A stretch of 64,000 bases of DNA from contig NZ_VMTV02000966.1 of NCBI RefSeq assembly GCF_007644035.1, positions 1 to 64,000 of the forward strand, given 5' to 3'. Origin of the DNA: Vogesella mureinivorans (lineage in GTDB: Bacteria > Pseudomonadota > Gammaproteobacteria > Burkholderiales > Chromobacteriaceae). Position 1 is the first letter of the stretch, and each line of letters begins with the position of its first letter. This document shows, in pieces, positions 49,184 through 58,249 of this stretch. The notes beneath the pieces were generated by a model. The model made no database searches and was not told the origin of the DNA. It was given only the letters and a program-made list of their open reading frames with translations. The translations under genes were made by a program, and so were the position numbers.

Positions 49184-51235
49184 TTAATCCATCAGTTGGC
49201 GGTACAGGTACACCAGTACCCGCGCCAGTTCTTCGGCAGTTTGCGCCTGGCCGGTGTTGCCACCATGGCCGCCGCCCTCGGTTTCAAACAGTAGTGCGTC
49301 GTGGCCCAGCGCCTGCAGGCGCGCCACCATCTTGCGCGCGTGTGCCGGGTGCACGCGGTCGTCCTTGCTGCTGGTGGTGAACAGCGCCAGCGGGTAGGCG
49401 GCGTCGCCACGCACGTGGTGGTAAGGCGAGTACGCTGCCAGCGCGGCGCGCTCGGCGGGGTCGTCCGGGTCGCCGTATTCGTCCACCCAGCTGGCACCGG
49501 CCAGCAGTTCGGTGTAGCGCAGCATGTCCAGCAGCGGCACCTCGCACACCACAGCATTGAACAGCTCGGGGCGCTGCGTGAGGCAGGCGCCCACCAGCAG
49601 GCCGCCGTTGCTGCCGCCTTCTATGCCCAGCCGGCGCGGGCTGGTGATGCCACGGGCGATCAGGTCTTCGGCTACCGCGATGAAGTCGTCAAAGCTCACC
49701 TGGCGGTTTACGCCCTGCGCGGCCTGGTGCCAGGCCGGGCCGAACTCGCCGCCACCGCGGATATTGGCTACGGCGAAGACGCCGCCTTTTTCCAGCCATT
49801 GCGGGCCGAAGTTGTCCATGTAGTAGGGCATCATCGGTACCTCGAAACCACCGTAGCCGTACAGCAGCGTGGGCGCGCTGCCATCCAGCGCCAGGCCGGC
49901 GCGGTGCACCACAAAGTACGGGATGGCGGTGCCGTCCGGCGCGCTTGCGTGGTACTGCGTAGCCACGTAGCCGCTGGCGTCAAACGCGGCGGGCTGCTGG
50001 CGCAGCACCTCGGGCTCGCCACCAGCCAGCAGGTCTAGCCGGTACAGGCCGGCGGGGGTGAGGAAGTCGCTGTAGCTGTAGTACAGCAGGTTGCTGTGCC
50101 ACGGCTGGTCGGCAAACTCCACCACGCCGCCCTGCGGCAGCGGGTTGGCGTGCGGCTGCCAGCCGCCATCGGCCCAGCGCAGGGTGTCGAGCCGGCTTTT
50201 CACGTTGTCGATCACGATAATGGCCAGCAGGTCCAGCGTGGCTTCTACCATTTCTACCGACTGGCGCGCCCCAGGCACACACAGCGGCTGGATGCGGCCA
50301 ACCTTGCCGCTGTTGGCGGCGCAGGCTACCGCCAGCAGGCTGCCGGCGGCGTAGTGCTGGCCGGCAAACGGCCAGTCTTCGGCCAGTTTGACGATCAGGT
50401 CGCCGTGGCTATAGGCCTCGATCTCGGCGCGTGGCGGCAGCGGTAGTGCCACCAGGCTATCGCCATTTAGCAGGTAATAGGTTTTGCTGTAAAAGCTGTC
50501 CGAGGCTTCGACGATGTCGAACGCAGTAATGCTGCCGGGGGCCAGCGGGTTGGCCGCATCCAGAAAACGCCACGCCGCCGCCATCATGGCGTCTTCGTCC
50601 AGCTGCAGCAGCGGCTGCGCATCGGCCCAGCTTTGCCCGCGTGCCTGCAGCCATACCTCGCGCGGGTAGCCGGCGCGGGTGAGCTGGCTGTCGTCCCACG
50701 CCGGGCACACAAACACGTTGTCCAGGTCGCGCCAGGCCACGTGGTTTTTGCCGTAGGGGAAGGCAAAGCCGCCCGCCACAAAGGCACTGGCGGCCAGGTC
50801 GTATTCGCGGGTGACGCTGGCGTCGCTGCCGCCGGGGGTAAGGCTCAGTAGCACGCGGGTGGGCTGCAGCGTGTAGTGCGACACGCCGTCCAGGTACCAG
50901 TCCACCTCTTCGTCGGCGGCCAGCTGGTCGATGTCGATGACCACCTGCCAGTCCTGCGCGTTGGCGCGGTAGCTGTCCAGCGTGGTGCGGCGGTAGATGC
51001 CGCGCGGGTGGGCATCGTCCTGATGAAAGTTGTACAGCCAGCCGTCGTGCTCGGCAAAAAACGGAATCTGCCGCGTGTCGCGCAGGTTGGCCAGGATCTC
51101 GGCCTGCAGGCCGGCAAAGCGCGGGTCGCTGTCCAGGCGGGTGCGGGTGGCGGTGTTCTGGGCGGCCACCCAGTCTAGCGTGGCAGGGGCGTCCAGGCTT
51201 TCTAGCCAGGCGAAATCATCGGTGTGTGTGGTCAT
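49184..51235 (-). CDS. Prolyl oligopeptidase family serine peptidase (S9)
   Basis: 683 residues from ATG 51235 (MTTHTDDFAWLESLDAPATLDW); the longer open frame has an unlikely leader. N-terminal beta-propeller, then the alpha/beta-hydrolase: nucleophile in GIEGGSNGGLLVG, aspartate in SSKDDRVHPAHA and histidine in EGGGHGG. It hydrolyses short proline-containing or related peptides in the cytoplasm; no signal peptide is seen. Confidence 0.93.
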   Translation of the reverse strand: MTTHTDDFAWLESLDAPATLDWVAAQNTATRTRLDSDPRFAGLQAEILANLRDTRQIPFFAEHDGWLYNFHQDDAHPRGIYRRTTLDSYRANAQDWQVVIDIDQLAADEEVDWYLDGVSHYTLQPTRVLLSLTPGGSDASVTREYDLAASAFVAGGFAFPYGKNHVAWRDLDNVFVCPAWDDSQLTRAGYPREVWLQARGQSWADAQPLLQLDEDAMMAAAWRFLDAANPLAPGSITAFDIVEASDSFYSKTYYLLNGDSLVALPLPPRAEIEAYSHGDLIVKLAEDWPFAGQHYAAGSLLAVACAANSGKVGRIQPLCVPGARQSVEMVEATLDLLAIIVIDNVKSRLDTLRWADGGWQPHANPLPQGGVVEFADQPWHSNLLYYSYSDFLTPAGLYRLDLLAGGEPEVLRQQPAAFDASGYVATQYHASAPDGTAIPYFVVHRAGLALDGSAPTLLYGYGGFEVPMMPYYMDNFGPQWLEKGGVFAVANIRGGGEFGPAWHQAAQGVNRQVSFDDFIAVAEDLIARGITSPRRLGIEGGSNGGLLVGACLTQRPELFNAVVCEVPLLDMLRYTELLAGASWVDEYGDPDDPAERAALAAYSPYHHVRGDAAYPLALFTTSSKDDRVHPAHARKMVARLQALGHDALLFETEGGGHGGNTGQAQTAEELARVLVYLYRQLMD

Positions 51236-51373
51236 CGGGGCAGAGCAAAAGGTTGGCCGCAAGGCAGCAATGCGCGGATTGTGCGGCAGTTTGCACGGGC
51301 AGGGAAGCGGGCCGCGCAGCACGGTCACGCAGCTGGCATAATGCAGCCACCCCCGTTGCTACCGGAGCATGCC

Positions 51374-51862
51374 GTGCAAAAAACCGCCCTGTTACTGGCC
51401 ACCCTGCTGGCCGCCAGCCCGCTATGGGCCCAGCCTGTTACCGCCCGCCAGGCTGCCACCTGCAAGACGCAGGCCAGCTGTGCCTATTTTGGCGATGTCT
51501 ACAGCGGCGACCGTGCCTTTCGCACCGCCGTGCAGGCCGTGTTTCGCGGCAGCGGCAACAAGGCACCCAGTTGGGTCGCCGCGGGGGTGATGTCGCCGCT
51601 ACTGCCCATCCAGCAAGGGCGCGAGCTCTACCTGCGTGGCAGCGTGTGCCAGCCGCACAACTGCCCGCACCAGCTGTGGGTACTCTACCAGCCGCGCCGC
51701 CAGCAGCTGGTGGCACGCTACACCCGTGAAGACGGTAGCGATGCCTGGCTAGGCCGCCCGTCTGCCGCACAAAAGGCGCTGCTGCAGGACGAAAACAACC
51801 CCGCCTCGCCGCTGGCCGGCAAGCTTACCGACAGCACACCGCTGCCGCTGGTGTTGCCGTAG
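51374..51862 (+). CDS. Ivy-family C-type lysozyme inhibitor
   Basis: 162 residues from GTG 51374 with GGAG six bases upstream. Signal peptide (ALLLATLLAASPLWAQP), then the Ivy-like domain: FRTAVQAVFRGSGNKAPSWV, YLRGSVCQPHNCPHQLWVLY. CQPHNC corresponds to the CKPHDC loop that plugs the lysozyme active site in Ivy. Periplasmic protection against host or predator lysozyme is the family role. The active loop differs at two positions, so inhibition should be tested. Confidence 0.82.
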   Translation: MQKTALLLATLLAASPLWAQPVTARQAATCKTQASCAYFGDVYSGDRAFRTAVQAVFRGSGNKAPSWVAAGVMSPLLPIQQGRELYLRGSVCQPHNCPHQLWVLYQPRRQQLVARYTREDGSDAWLGRPSAAQKALLQDENNPASPLAGKLTDSTPLPLVLP

Positions 51863-51868
51863 GCAAGG

Positions 51869-52717
51869 TCACGTGGCGTGATGAGCACACGGCTGGTTTC
51901 GGCTAGCGGTGGTCTGCGCCGCCGGCAGGCAGGCAAAGCGGTACAGCAGGGCATCCAGTGCGTGGCAGTCCTGCGTTGGGCGCGGCAGCGCCGGCGCCTG
52001 CGTGCTGAGCTCCAGTTGCTGGCGGATGTAGTGATCCAGCACCGGGATCGCCGCACCATGTGCCGCCTCGTTTGCCAGCATCTTGCGCTGTAACAGTGTG
52101 CGCAGGGCATCGGCTACCTGCTGGTCCGGTACCATGCGGGCGGCCAGGTCGGCAAAACGCATCGGCACCATGCCTAGCCCGCTATCCAGCCAGGCAGCTG
52201 CCATCAGCGGCCGCAACACATACAGGTACTTTTTCCAGCGCACGGTTTCACCTTGCAGATAGCCCCGGAAGTTGTTGCGCGCCATGGCCAGGTAGTGATG
52301 GCGGCTTTTCAGTGGCGAATGGTAGTGCTGGGCCAGCGCCTGCAGTTCGGTGCGGAACAAGGTGTCGGCGCGATAGCACAGAGGCGACTGCAGCCATTCG
52401 AACAGCGTAGGGTTGCCACCGGCCAGCAGCCGCAGCGCCTTGCGTAGCTCCCAGCCACTGATGTCCAGTTCGGCATCGATCGGCAGCTCGATCACGTCGC
52501 GCTGTGGCTGTACCCGCAGGTACCAGTCTGGTTGGTGGACGTAGATGAAGCGCACGTCGTAGTCGCTATCCGGGGAGGCAAAGCCCCAGGCGCGGCTGCC
52601 CGACTCGCAGGCAAACAGGATGGTGATGTCGTGGCGTGTTTCCAGCGCCGACAGTTCGGCGTCTACCCGTTGGCGCACACTGTCCGGCAGCGGATGCCGA
52701 TAGGGAAAGTCGTACAT
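51869..52717 (-). CDS. RlaP/YcgL-type predicted nucleotidyltransferase (RNA-repair pathway)
   Basis: 282 residues from ATG 52717, which has AAGGA six bases upstream. The polymerase-beta-type core is ACESGSRAWGFASPDSDYDVRFIYVH (G-S and D-x-D metal site), with LDISGWELRKALRLLAGGNPTLFEWL and a helical C-terminal half. The family (Pfam RlaP) is linked by gene neighbourhood to RtcB/RtcR RNA-repair operons, presumably adding nucleotides to damaged tRNA ends; activity is not shown. It is the last gene of the sigma-54-driven operon, after the rtcB remnant. Confidence 0.88.
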   Translation of the reverse strand: MYDFPYRHPLPDSVRQRVDAELSALETRHDITILFACESGSRAWGFASPDSDYDVRFIYVHQPDWYLRVQPQRDVIELPIDAELDISGWELRKALRLLAGGNPTLFEWLQSPLCYRADTLFRTELQALAQHYHSPLKSRHHYLAMARNNFRGYLQGETVRWKKYLYVLRPLMAAAWLDSGLGMVPMRFADLAARMVPDQQVADALRTLLQRKMLANEAAHGAAIPVLDHYIRQQLELSTQAPALPRPTQDCHALDALLYRFACLPAAQTTASRNQPCAHHAT

Positions 52718-52756
52718 GATGTTTCCTTGTATGTCGATCTGGTGGTGCAACGGCGC

Positions 52757-52951
52757 TCAGCTTTTGACGCACACCACCTGGCGCAGCGTATGTACCAGGT
52801 TCACCAGGTGTTGCTGCGCCAGCATCACCGCGTCGATGTCCTTGCGGCATGCTGCGTGCGCGCTGTCCTCTACCGGCACGCCACGGGTCCGCATCTTGAT
52901 GGGGCGGCCGCCTTCTTGTTGCAGCAGTGCGTGGTCTTGTCGGGTATCCAT
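52757..52951 (-). pseudogene. rtcB: Internally deleted rtcB remnant (RNA ligase termini only)
   Basis: A 64-codon open frame joins pieces of RtcB. PIKMRTRGVPVEDSA matches the conserved N-terminus (PVKMWTKGVPVE in E. coli). HAACRKD matches the AHVECRKD stretch near the end. IDAVMLAQQHLVNLVHTLRQVVCVKS matches the last 27 residues. Most of the roughly 400-residue ligase, including all metal and GMP-histidine sites, is missing, and the segment between CRKD and IDAVM is also gone. The frame stays open and sits where rtcB is expected, 12 bases after slipin and before RlaP. Either a dead relic or a retained micro-protein. Confidence 0.88.
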
Positions 52952-52963
52952 ATCGTTTCCGTC

Positions 52964-54109
52964 TTATGGTGAAGTTGGCCGCAGGGTGACCAGGCCGTTC
53001 AGCAGCTGATCCAGGCCGCCCACCACCGAGATCTTGTCGATGCGTTCTGCCAGGCGTTCCAGCGTTTCCAGTTCTTTCAGCCGCAGCGCGATGGGGTTGT
53101 CTTCCATTACCTTGGCCGTATTCAGCAGCGAGCGGGTGGCACCAGTTTCTTCGCGACGGCGGATCACATTGGCCTGCGCCGCCTTTTCGGCTTCCACCAC
53201 CTTGGCCAGCAGCGCCTTCATGTCGCCCGGCAGGATGATGTCTTTCACACCCAGCCCCTGCAGGTCGATGCCAAACACGGCCAGCCGGGTGCGCGCCTTG
53301 TGTAGCAGCTCCTGGTCCAGCAGCTGCTTGTTTTCCAGTAGTTCGTCCAGCGTGCGGGTACCCACGGCGGCGCGCAGCAGCAGCTGCAGCTCGCGGTACA
53401 GGTGCTCGGCCGGTTTGGGTAGTTGGCTGAAGGCTTGCAGTACGTCGTGGAACTGCCAGTTGGCATTCAGGTTCAGCCGCAGGCTCACTTTGTCGCGGGT
53501 CAGGATCTCCTGGCCGCTGACTTCCAGCGCCTGTAGCCGGGTATCTACCAGCTCTACGGCGATGTCGCGGTTGAAGCGCCAGTAGCAGTAACGGCCCGGT
53601 GCCAGTAGCTGCAACGCGTCGCCTTCGCTGCGCAGCAAGCCGACAAAACCGGCGGGTACCTGCGCATTCATGATGGCGTTGAGACCAGCGATCTGGCGGC
53701 CGCGTAGCAGGGTTTGCGTCAGGCGTGCCTGCAAGGTGGCAGGCAGGGCGGCGGCATCACGCAGGTTGACGCGTTCGATGTGCATTGGCGCACGGTCCTG
53801 CCAGTACAGGCCGTTGTGGCCGGGAGGCAGGATCTCTACCAGTTGGTCGCGCTCGTAGCGCAGCGCCGCCTCGTCGTCGCCCAGCGACACCTCGTGAAAG
53901 TGGGCGGCTAGCACCTCGGGCGCGTGCAGCCGCAGGTAGTCGGCCAGCGGGTGTTCGAAGCGCGCCTGCTGCAGGCTGACGGTTTCCAGCGTCAGTTGCC
54001 CGAAGGGGTCGAAGCGGTAGTAGCGGCCAGGCGGCAGCAGGCCTTCAAAGTCACCTTCGCGCAGCAGCAGGCCACGCTCGTTTTTTTTCACCAGTAGTTT
54101 CTTCAGCAT
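52964..54109 (-). CDS. Slipin (SPFH/stomatin-like) protein of the RtcR operon
   Basis: 381 residues from ATG 54109 with AAGGAG six bases upstream (ATG 54112 is three bases from it). N-terminal helical or membrane-associated part, then the SPFH domain (VPAGFVGLLRSEGDALQLLAPGRYCYWRF, ELVDTRLQALEVSGQEILTRDKVSLRLNL, FGIDLQGLGVKDIILPGDMKALLAKVVEAEKAAQANVIRRREETGATRSLLNTAKVMEDNPIALRLKELETLE). Slipins assemble scaffolds at membranes. This subtype recurs beside rtcR and rtcB, where its role in RNA repair is unknown. Confidence 0.9.
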   Translation of the reverse strand: MLKKLLVKKNERGLLLREGDFEGLLPPGRYYRFDPFGQLTLETVSLQQARFEHPLADYLRLHAPEVLAAHFHEVSLGDDEAALRYERDQLVEILPPGHNGLYWQDRAPMHIERVNLRDAAALPATLQARLTQTLLRGRQIAGLNAIMNAQVPAGFVGLLRSEGDALQLLAPGRYCYWRFNRDIAVELVDTRLQALEVSGQEILTRDKVSLRLNLNANWQFHDVLQAFSQLPKPAEHLYRELQLLLRAAVGTRTLDELLENKQLLDQELLHKARTRLAVFGIDLQGLGVKDIILPGDMKALLAKVVEAEKAAQANVIRRREETGATRSLLNTAKVMEDNPIALRLKELETLERLAERIDKISVVGGLDQLLNGLVTLRPTSP

Positions 54110-54322
54110 CATGGGCTCCTTGTTCGGGTGAGCCGGGGGCACGCCGGTAGCGGGCGGGCGACGAGGTGCGGCAGGGGCATCACGGGTGGGCAGCGCCGCT
54201 GACTGCGCGGGGGCTGCACCCGGATGTTGCTGCGACAACGGGTCGCTGGCTGGCTACCGGCGTGGCGGCTGCTGGGCCGCACCGGCTCGGGTACTGCATT
54301 GACACACTCGCCTTGAGAGGGC
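54110..54322 (-). other. Leader between tRNA-like modules and slipin
   Basis: Transcribed but apparently non-coding part of the sigma-54 transcript. It starts with a CGCC/GGCG hairpin (about 54309-54323). The open frame upstream of the slipin ATG is proline/alanine-rich and has no ribosome-binding site. Confidence 0.5.
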
Positions 54323-54392
54323 GTTTCGGACGGGAATCGAACCCGCTACAGACAGCACGAGGCTGTTGCTCTACCAGATGAGCTACCGAGGA
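54323..54392 (-). ncRNA. Degenerate tRNA-like RNA module
   Basis: Minus-strand sequence has a canonical D-arm (TAGCTCATCTGGTAGAGC) and T-arm (GCGGG-TTCGATT-CCCGT). The anticodon arm has four pairs and loop CCTCGTG, which lacks U33. The acceptor stem pairs only in its inner four positions (TCGG/CCGA). I therefore call it tRNA-like and not a functional tRNA; a scan might label it a tRNA-Arg(TCG) pseudogene. It follows the mini-module without a gap, downstream of an RtcR-type promoter. Confidence 0.7.
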
Positions 54393-54438
54393 GGCGATGC
54401 CGGGAGTCGAACCCGGCGTGGCAACCGCTGCCATCGCC
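54393..54438 (-). ncRNA. Minimal tRNA-like module (acceptor plus T-arm)
   Basis: 46 bases: a perfect 7-bp acceptor GGCGATG/CATCGCC, a small GCA-TGC hairpin in place of the D and anticodon arms, and a canonical T-arm CCGGG-TTCGACT-CCCGG. The 3' end is followed by TCCT, not CCA. The shape recalls the tRNA-like modules of bacterial Y RNAs (YrlA) encoded near rtcR in other bacteria. Confidence 0.72.
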
Positions 54439-54560
54439 ATACTGCCGTGCAACACGGGCGGCATACCCGGCCACGACAGGCTGGCCTGGTACCGGGCACC
54501 GGGGCGGGTAAAAACCGCCTCCCGTGGGCACCGTGCTGCGTTGGGCAGTGCATTGGTTAT

Positions 54561-54577
54561 TGCCAATAGCGTGCCAG
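54561..54577 (-). promoter_or_regulatory. Sigma-54 promoter of the RNA-repair operon
   Basis: Minus-strand CTGGCACGCTATTGGCA fits the consensus YTGGCACGNNNNTTGCW with GG and GC correctly spaced and one mismatch in the -12 box. It points away from rtcR into the tRNA-like RNAs and slipin, as expected for an RtcR-activated promoter. Confidence 0.85.
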
Positions 54578-54726
54578 CGGTGTGCTTGTGCCAAGGAGAA
54601 TTTGTAAATAACTGTTTTATAAGGGTAATAATTTATTGCATCAGGGTTTGCTCGCGCGCCGTGCTGAACATGCCATTGGAAATGTGATACTTTTGGCTAG
54701 TAAGTTTATCTTTTGGGATAGTCGCT

Positions 54727-56331
54727 ATGCGCAAGCAGATTGCCATCGGGTTTCTGGGCACGGTGCTGGACAAGGGCGGTTTTGGTGAAGCACGCTGGAA
54801 AAAGTGGCGGCCCAGCGTCGGTATTTGCCGCCAGCCGCAATGGCCGTTACACCGGCTGCATCTGCTGCACGACAACCACAGCCTGAAACTGGCGCAACTG
54901 ACCGCCGACGACATCCGCCGTGTATCGCCCGATACCGAGGTGGTGCTGGAGGCCTGCAACCTGCGTGACCCGTGGGATTTCGAGGAGGTGTACGCCGCGC
55001 TGCACGACTTTGCCGCTACCTACCCGTTCGACAGCGAGCAAGAGGACTACCTGCTGCACATCACCACAGGCACGCACGTGGCACAGATATGCTGGTTCCT
55101 GTTGGCCGAGTCGCGCCATATCCCGGCGCGGCTGTTGCAAAGTACCATCGGCCGCGCCGACGACAGCTACGCCGGTACGGTGAAGGTGATCGACCTCGAC
55201 CTGTCGCGTTACGACCAGATTGCCCAGCGCTTTGCCCGTCAGCGCGACGACACGCTGGCCTTGCTCAAGAGCGGTATCGCCACCCGTAACGAGGCCTTCA
55301 ACCGCATGATCGGCCAGATCGAGCGGGTGGCGACGCGTTCCGGCGCGCCCGTTTTGCTGTGCGGGCCGACCGGTGCCGGCAAGAGCTTTCTGGCGCGTCG
55401 CCTGTACCAGTTGAAGAAAGCACGTCACCAGCTGGCCGGGCCACTGGTGGAAGTGAACTGCGCCACGCTGCGCGGTGACGGGGCGATGTCGGCACTGTTC
55501 GGCCACGTGAAGGGAGCATTTACCGGTGCGCTGCAGGCACGGGAGGGCCTGCTCAAACGTGCTGACGGCGGCATGCTGTTTCTGGATGAAATCGGCGAGC
55601 TGGGCCTGGACGAACAGGCCATGCTGCTGAAGGCGATCGAGGAAAAGCGCTTCTTCCCCTACGGTAGCGACCGCGAGGTCAGCAGTAGTTTCCAGCTGGT
55701 GTGCGGTACGGTACGCGACTTGCAGCAATGGGTGGCCGCCGGGCGCTTTCGCGAAGACTTGTACGCGCGCATCAATTTGTGGCGTTTTACCTTGCCTGGC
55801 CTGGCTGTCCGGCGCGAAGACATCGCGCCCAACCTGGAATTCGAACTGCTGCGCCATGCTAGCGAAAGCGGCGAGCGGGTGCGTTTCAGCCGCGAGGCGC
55901 GCGAGGCTTACCTTGCTTTTGCCACGTCTGCCGAGGCGAGCTGGCAAGGCAACTTTCGCGAGCTGTCGGCATCGGTGACGCGTATGGCCACGCTGGCTGA
56001 TGGCGGCAATATCGGGCCGGCTGAGGTAGAGGAAGAAATCGCCCGTCTGCGTGACGGCTGGCAAGTGCCGGTGGCAAGCGGTGCGGCTGCTGCGCCGGTT
56101 TTGTGGCGGCAGCTATTGCCGGACACGCAGCTGGACCTGTTTGACCAGGCGCAGCTGGAGGCAGTGCTGGCGGTGTGCCGTGATGCCGGTAGCCTGTCCG
56201 AGGCTGGCCGCGGCTTGTTTGCTATATCGCGCCAGGCACGCAGTACGGCCAACGATGCCGACCGCCTGCGCAAGTATCTGGCACGCTTCGGGCTGGACTG
56301 GGTCGGGGTGAAGGCGGTGTTATCGCCGTAA
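54727..56331 (+). CDS. rtcR: Sigma-54-dependent RNA-repair regulator RtcR
   Basis: 534 residues. The N-terminal CARF-like RtcR domain ([46 protein letters not shown]) senses RNA ends with cyclic phosphates. The AAA+ domain has Walker [11 protein letters not shown], the sigma-54-contacting loop GAFTGA and Walker [14 protein letters not shown] Fis-like HTH closes it. It is transcribed away from the slipin operon, which carries a sigma-54 promoter, the normal rtcR arrangement. Confidence 0.95.
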   Translation: MRKQIAIGFLGTVLDKGGFGEARWKKWRPSVGICRQPQWPLHRLHLLHDNHSLKLAQLTADDIRRVSPDTEVVLEACNLRDPWDFEEVYAALHDFAATYPFDSEQEDYLLHITTGTHVAQICWFLLAESRHIPARLLQSTIGRADDSYAGTVKVIDLDLSRYDQIAQRFARQRDDTLALLKSGIATRNEAFNRMIGQIERVATRSGAPVLLCGPTGAGKSFLARRLYQLKKARHQLAGPLVEVNCATLRGDGAMSALFGHVKGAFTGALQAREGLLKRADGGMLFLDEIGELGLDEQAMLLKAIEEKRFFPYGSDREVSSSFQLVCGTVRDLQQWVAAGRFREDLYARINLWRFTLPGLAVRREDIAPNLEFELLRHASESGERVRFSREAREAYLAFATSAEASWQGNFRELSASVTRMATLADGGNIGPAEVEEEIARLRDGWQVPVASGAAAAPVLWRQLLPDTQLDLFDQAQLEAVLAVCRDAGSLSEAGRGLFAISRQARSTANDADRLRKYLARFGLDWVGVKAVLSP

Positions 56332-56339
56332 GCAGCCCC

Positions 56340-57098
56340 CTAGCCGTACACCTTCCAGAAGAACGCAGCGGTGAGCACGCTGCCCAGCGCGACCACCACC
56401 CGCTTTAGCCATAGTGCCGGCAGGCGGCGCGCCAGGCGCGCCCCCGCAACGCCGCCCAGCACGGTGCCGGCCAGCATCACCAGCGCGGCGGGCCAGTGCA
56501 CCAGGCCGGCGGCGATGAAGGTGAGCACTGCTACGCCGGATATCAGCACCGACAGCCAGGTTTTCAGCGCGTTCATGCGGGTGAGGGTGTCCAGCGCAAA
56601 CAGGCTGTACAGCGCCAGCATCATGATGCCCATGCCGCCGCCGAAAAAACCGCCGTAGATGCTGACCACGAACTGCCCTATGAGTAGCGCAGTGGTACTG
56701 CGGCCAACGTTGGCCGCGTGCTGGCTCATCCAGCGGGTGAGGGTGGTGCTAAAGGCAAACATGGCGGTGGCCAGCAGAATCAGCCACGGGATCAGTACGT
56801 CGAACAAGCGGGGCGATACCACGGTCACCAGCCAGCCACCGGCCAGGCCGCCCAGCAGGCTGGCGGCGCTCATGCCGACCATGGCGCGCTGGCCGGTGAG
56901 CTCGCGGCGGAAGGTGAGGCTGCTGGCCAGGTAGCCGGGCCATTGCGATACCGAGCTGGTGGCGTTGGCCACGATGGGCGGTACGCCAGCCGCTACCAGC
57001 GCGGGGAAGGTAATCAGCGTGCCGCCACCGGCTACGGCGTTCAGCCCGCCAGCGGCAAAGGCGGCGGCAAACAAGCCCAGTGCAATGGTGAGTGTCAT
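56340..57098 (-). CDS. TSUP-family sulfite/sulfonate exporter (TauE/SafE)
   Basis: 252 residues, about eight membrane helices in two repeats (GLNAVAGGGTLITFPALVAAGVPP, FVVSIYGGFFGGGMGIMMLALYSLF), the glycine-rich signatures of TSUP transporters. The start overlaps the stop of the aldolase gene as ATGA, so both are co-translated. The substrate is unknown. A perfect 18-bp palindrome made of two back-to-back copies of the dispersed motif lies inside the gene at 56700-56717. Confidence 0.9.
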   Translation of the reverse strand: MTLTIALGLFAAAFAAGGLNAVAGGGTLITFPALVAAGVPPIVANATSSVSQWPGYLASSLTFRRELTGQRAMVGMSAASLLGGLAGGWLVTVVSPRLFDVLIPWLILLATAMFAFSTTLTRWMSQHAANVGRSTTALLIGQFVVSIYGGFFGGGMGIMMLALYSLFALDTLTRMNALKTWLSVLISGVAVLTFIAAGLVHWPAALVMLAGTVLGGVAGARLARRLPALWLKRVVVALGSVLTAAFFWKVYG

Positions 57099-58126
57099 GC
57101 TGCCAGCTCGCGGGCGAACACCGCCACTACGCGGTCCAGCTCGCTGCGGCCAACCTGCCAGTGCGTTACCAGCCGCATCAGGCCGTCTTCCGGCCCGTTG
57201 GCCTTGATGTTGGCCGCCGCCAGCGCGGCCATCAGGCGGCTGCTGTCCAGCGTGGCCGGCAGGCGGAACCACACCATATTGATGTGTACATCGTCCAGAT
57301 TCACTTCCACCTCCGGCAGCGCGGCCAACTGTTCGGCCAGATAGCGCGCGTTGGCGTGGTCTTCCGGCAGGCGCGCCACCATGTCGGTGAGCGCCAGCAG
57401 GCCGGGCGCGGCCAGTACGCCCGCCTGGCGCAGGCCGCCGCCCAGCAGCTTGCGGTTTTTGCGGGCGCGGGCGATGAAGGCGGCAGAGCCGGCCAGGATG
57501 GAGCCTACCGGTGCGGCCAGACCTTTGGACAGGCAGCACATCACGCTGTCGCTGTAGCGGGTGATATCACGCACGTCGCAGCCTAGGTGTGTGGCGGCGT
57601 TGAACACGCGGGCACCGTCCAGGTGTACCGGCACGCCGTGCTGTTGCGCCACATCCCACACGGCGGCCATGTCGGCCAGCGGGATGACGCGGCCGTTGCT
57701 GTGCGCGTTTTCCAGGCAGATCAGGCCGGTGCGCGGCCAGTGGATGTCTTCGCCCACGCGGATGCGTTTTTTCACCTCGGCAGCTGGCAGTACGCCGTGA
57801 TGGCTGGCGATGGTGCGCAGCTGCACGCCGGCAATCACGGCGGCACCGCCGGTTTCGTGCCACACGATGTGGCAGTCGTCGCCCAGAATCACTTCGTCGC
57901 CGCGCTGGCAGTGGGTAAACAGCGCCAGCTGGTTGCCAAAGTTGCCGCTGGGCACGAACAGCGCGGCGTCTTTGCCCAGCAGGTGTGCGGCCAACGTTTC
58001 CAGCTCGCGCACGGTGGGGTCGTCGCCGTAGACATCGTCGCCGACTACCGCGTCGAACATGGCCTGGCGCATGGCCGGGGTGGGGTGGGTGACGGTGTCG
58101 CTGCGCAAATCGATAACGGTGGGCAT
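57095..58126 (-). CDS. ltaE: Low-specificity L-threonine aldolase
   Basis: 343-residue PLP enzyme that cleaves threonine or allo-threonine to glycine and acetaldehyde. ATG 58126 with AGGAG six bases upstream. Signatures: [42 protein letters not shown] and the PLP lysine in [16 protein letters not shown]. Normal length. Forms a two-gene unit with the TSUP transporter. Confidence 0.94.
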   Translation of the reverse strand: MPTVIDLRSDTVTHPTPAMRQAMFDAVVGDDVYGDDPTVRELETLAAHLLGKDAALFVPSGNFGNQLALFTHCQRGDEVILGDDCHIVWHETGGAAVIAGVQLRTIASHHGVLPAAEVKKRIRVGEDIHWPRTGLICLENAHSNGRVIPLADMAAVWDVAQQHGVPVHLDGARVFNAATHLGCDVRDITRYSDSVMCCLSKGLAAPVGSILAGSAAFIARARKNRKLLGGGLRQAGVLAAPGLLALTDMVARLPEDHANARYLAEQLAALPEVEVNLDDVHINMVWFRLPATLDSSRLMAALAAANIKANGPEDGLMRLVTHWQVGRSELDRVVAVFARELAA

Positions 58127-58249
58127 GCTGGCTCCTGTGCGGAAAGTGAAACGGCAACCCGTAGGTTGCCGTTGTCGTGATTCAGGCATTTGCCTGATTG
58201 TGCCAGCATGGGCTGTGCTTATAGAAGCGTGATTTTGCCAAAACAGTGT

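Noticed and set aside
54323-54392. A normal tRNA-Arg gene
   Set aside because: The anticodon loop lacks U33 and the acceptor stem pairs only in four positions; context favours a tRNA-like RNA.
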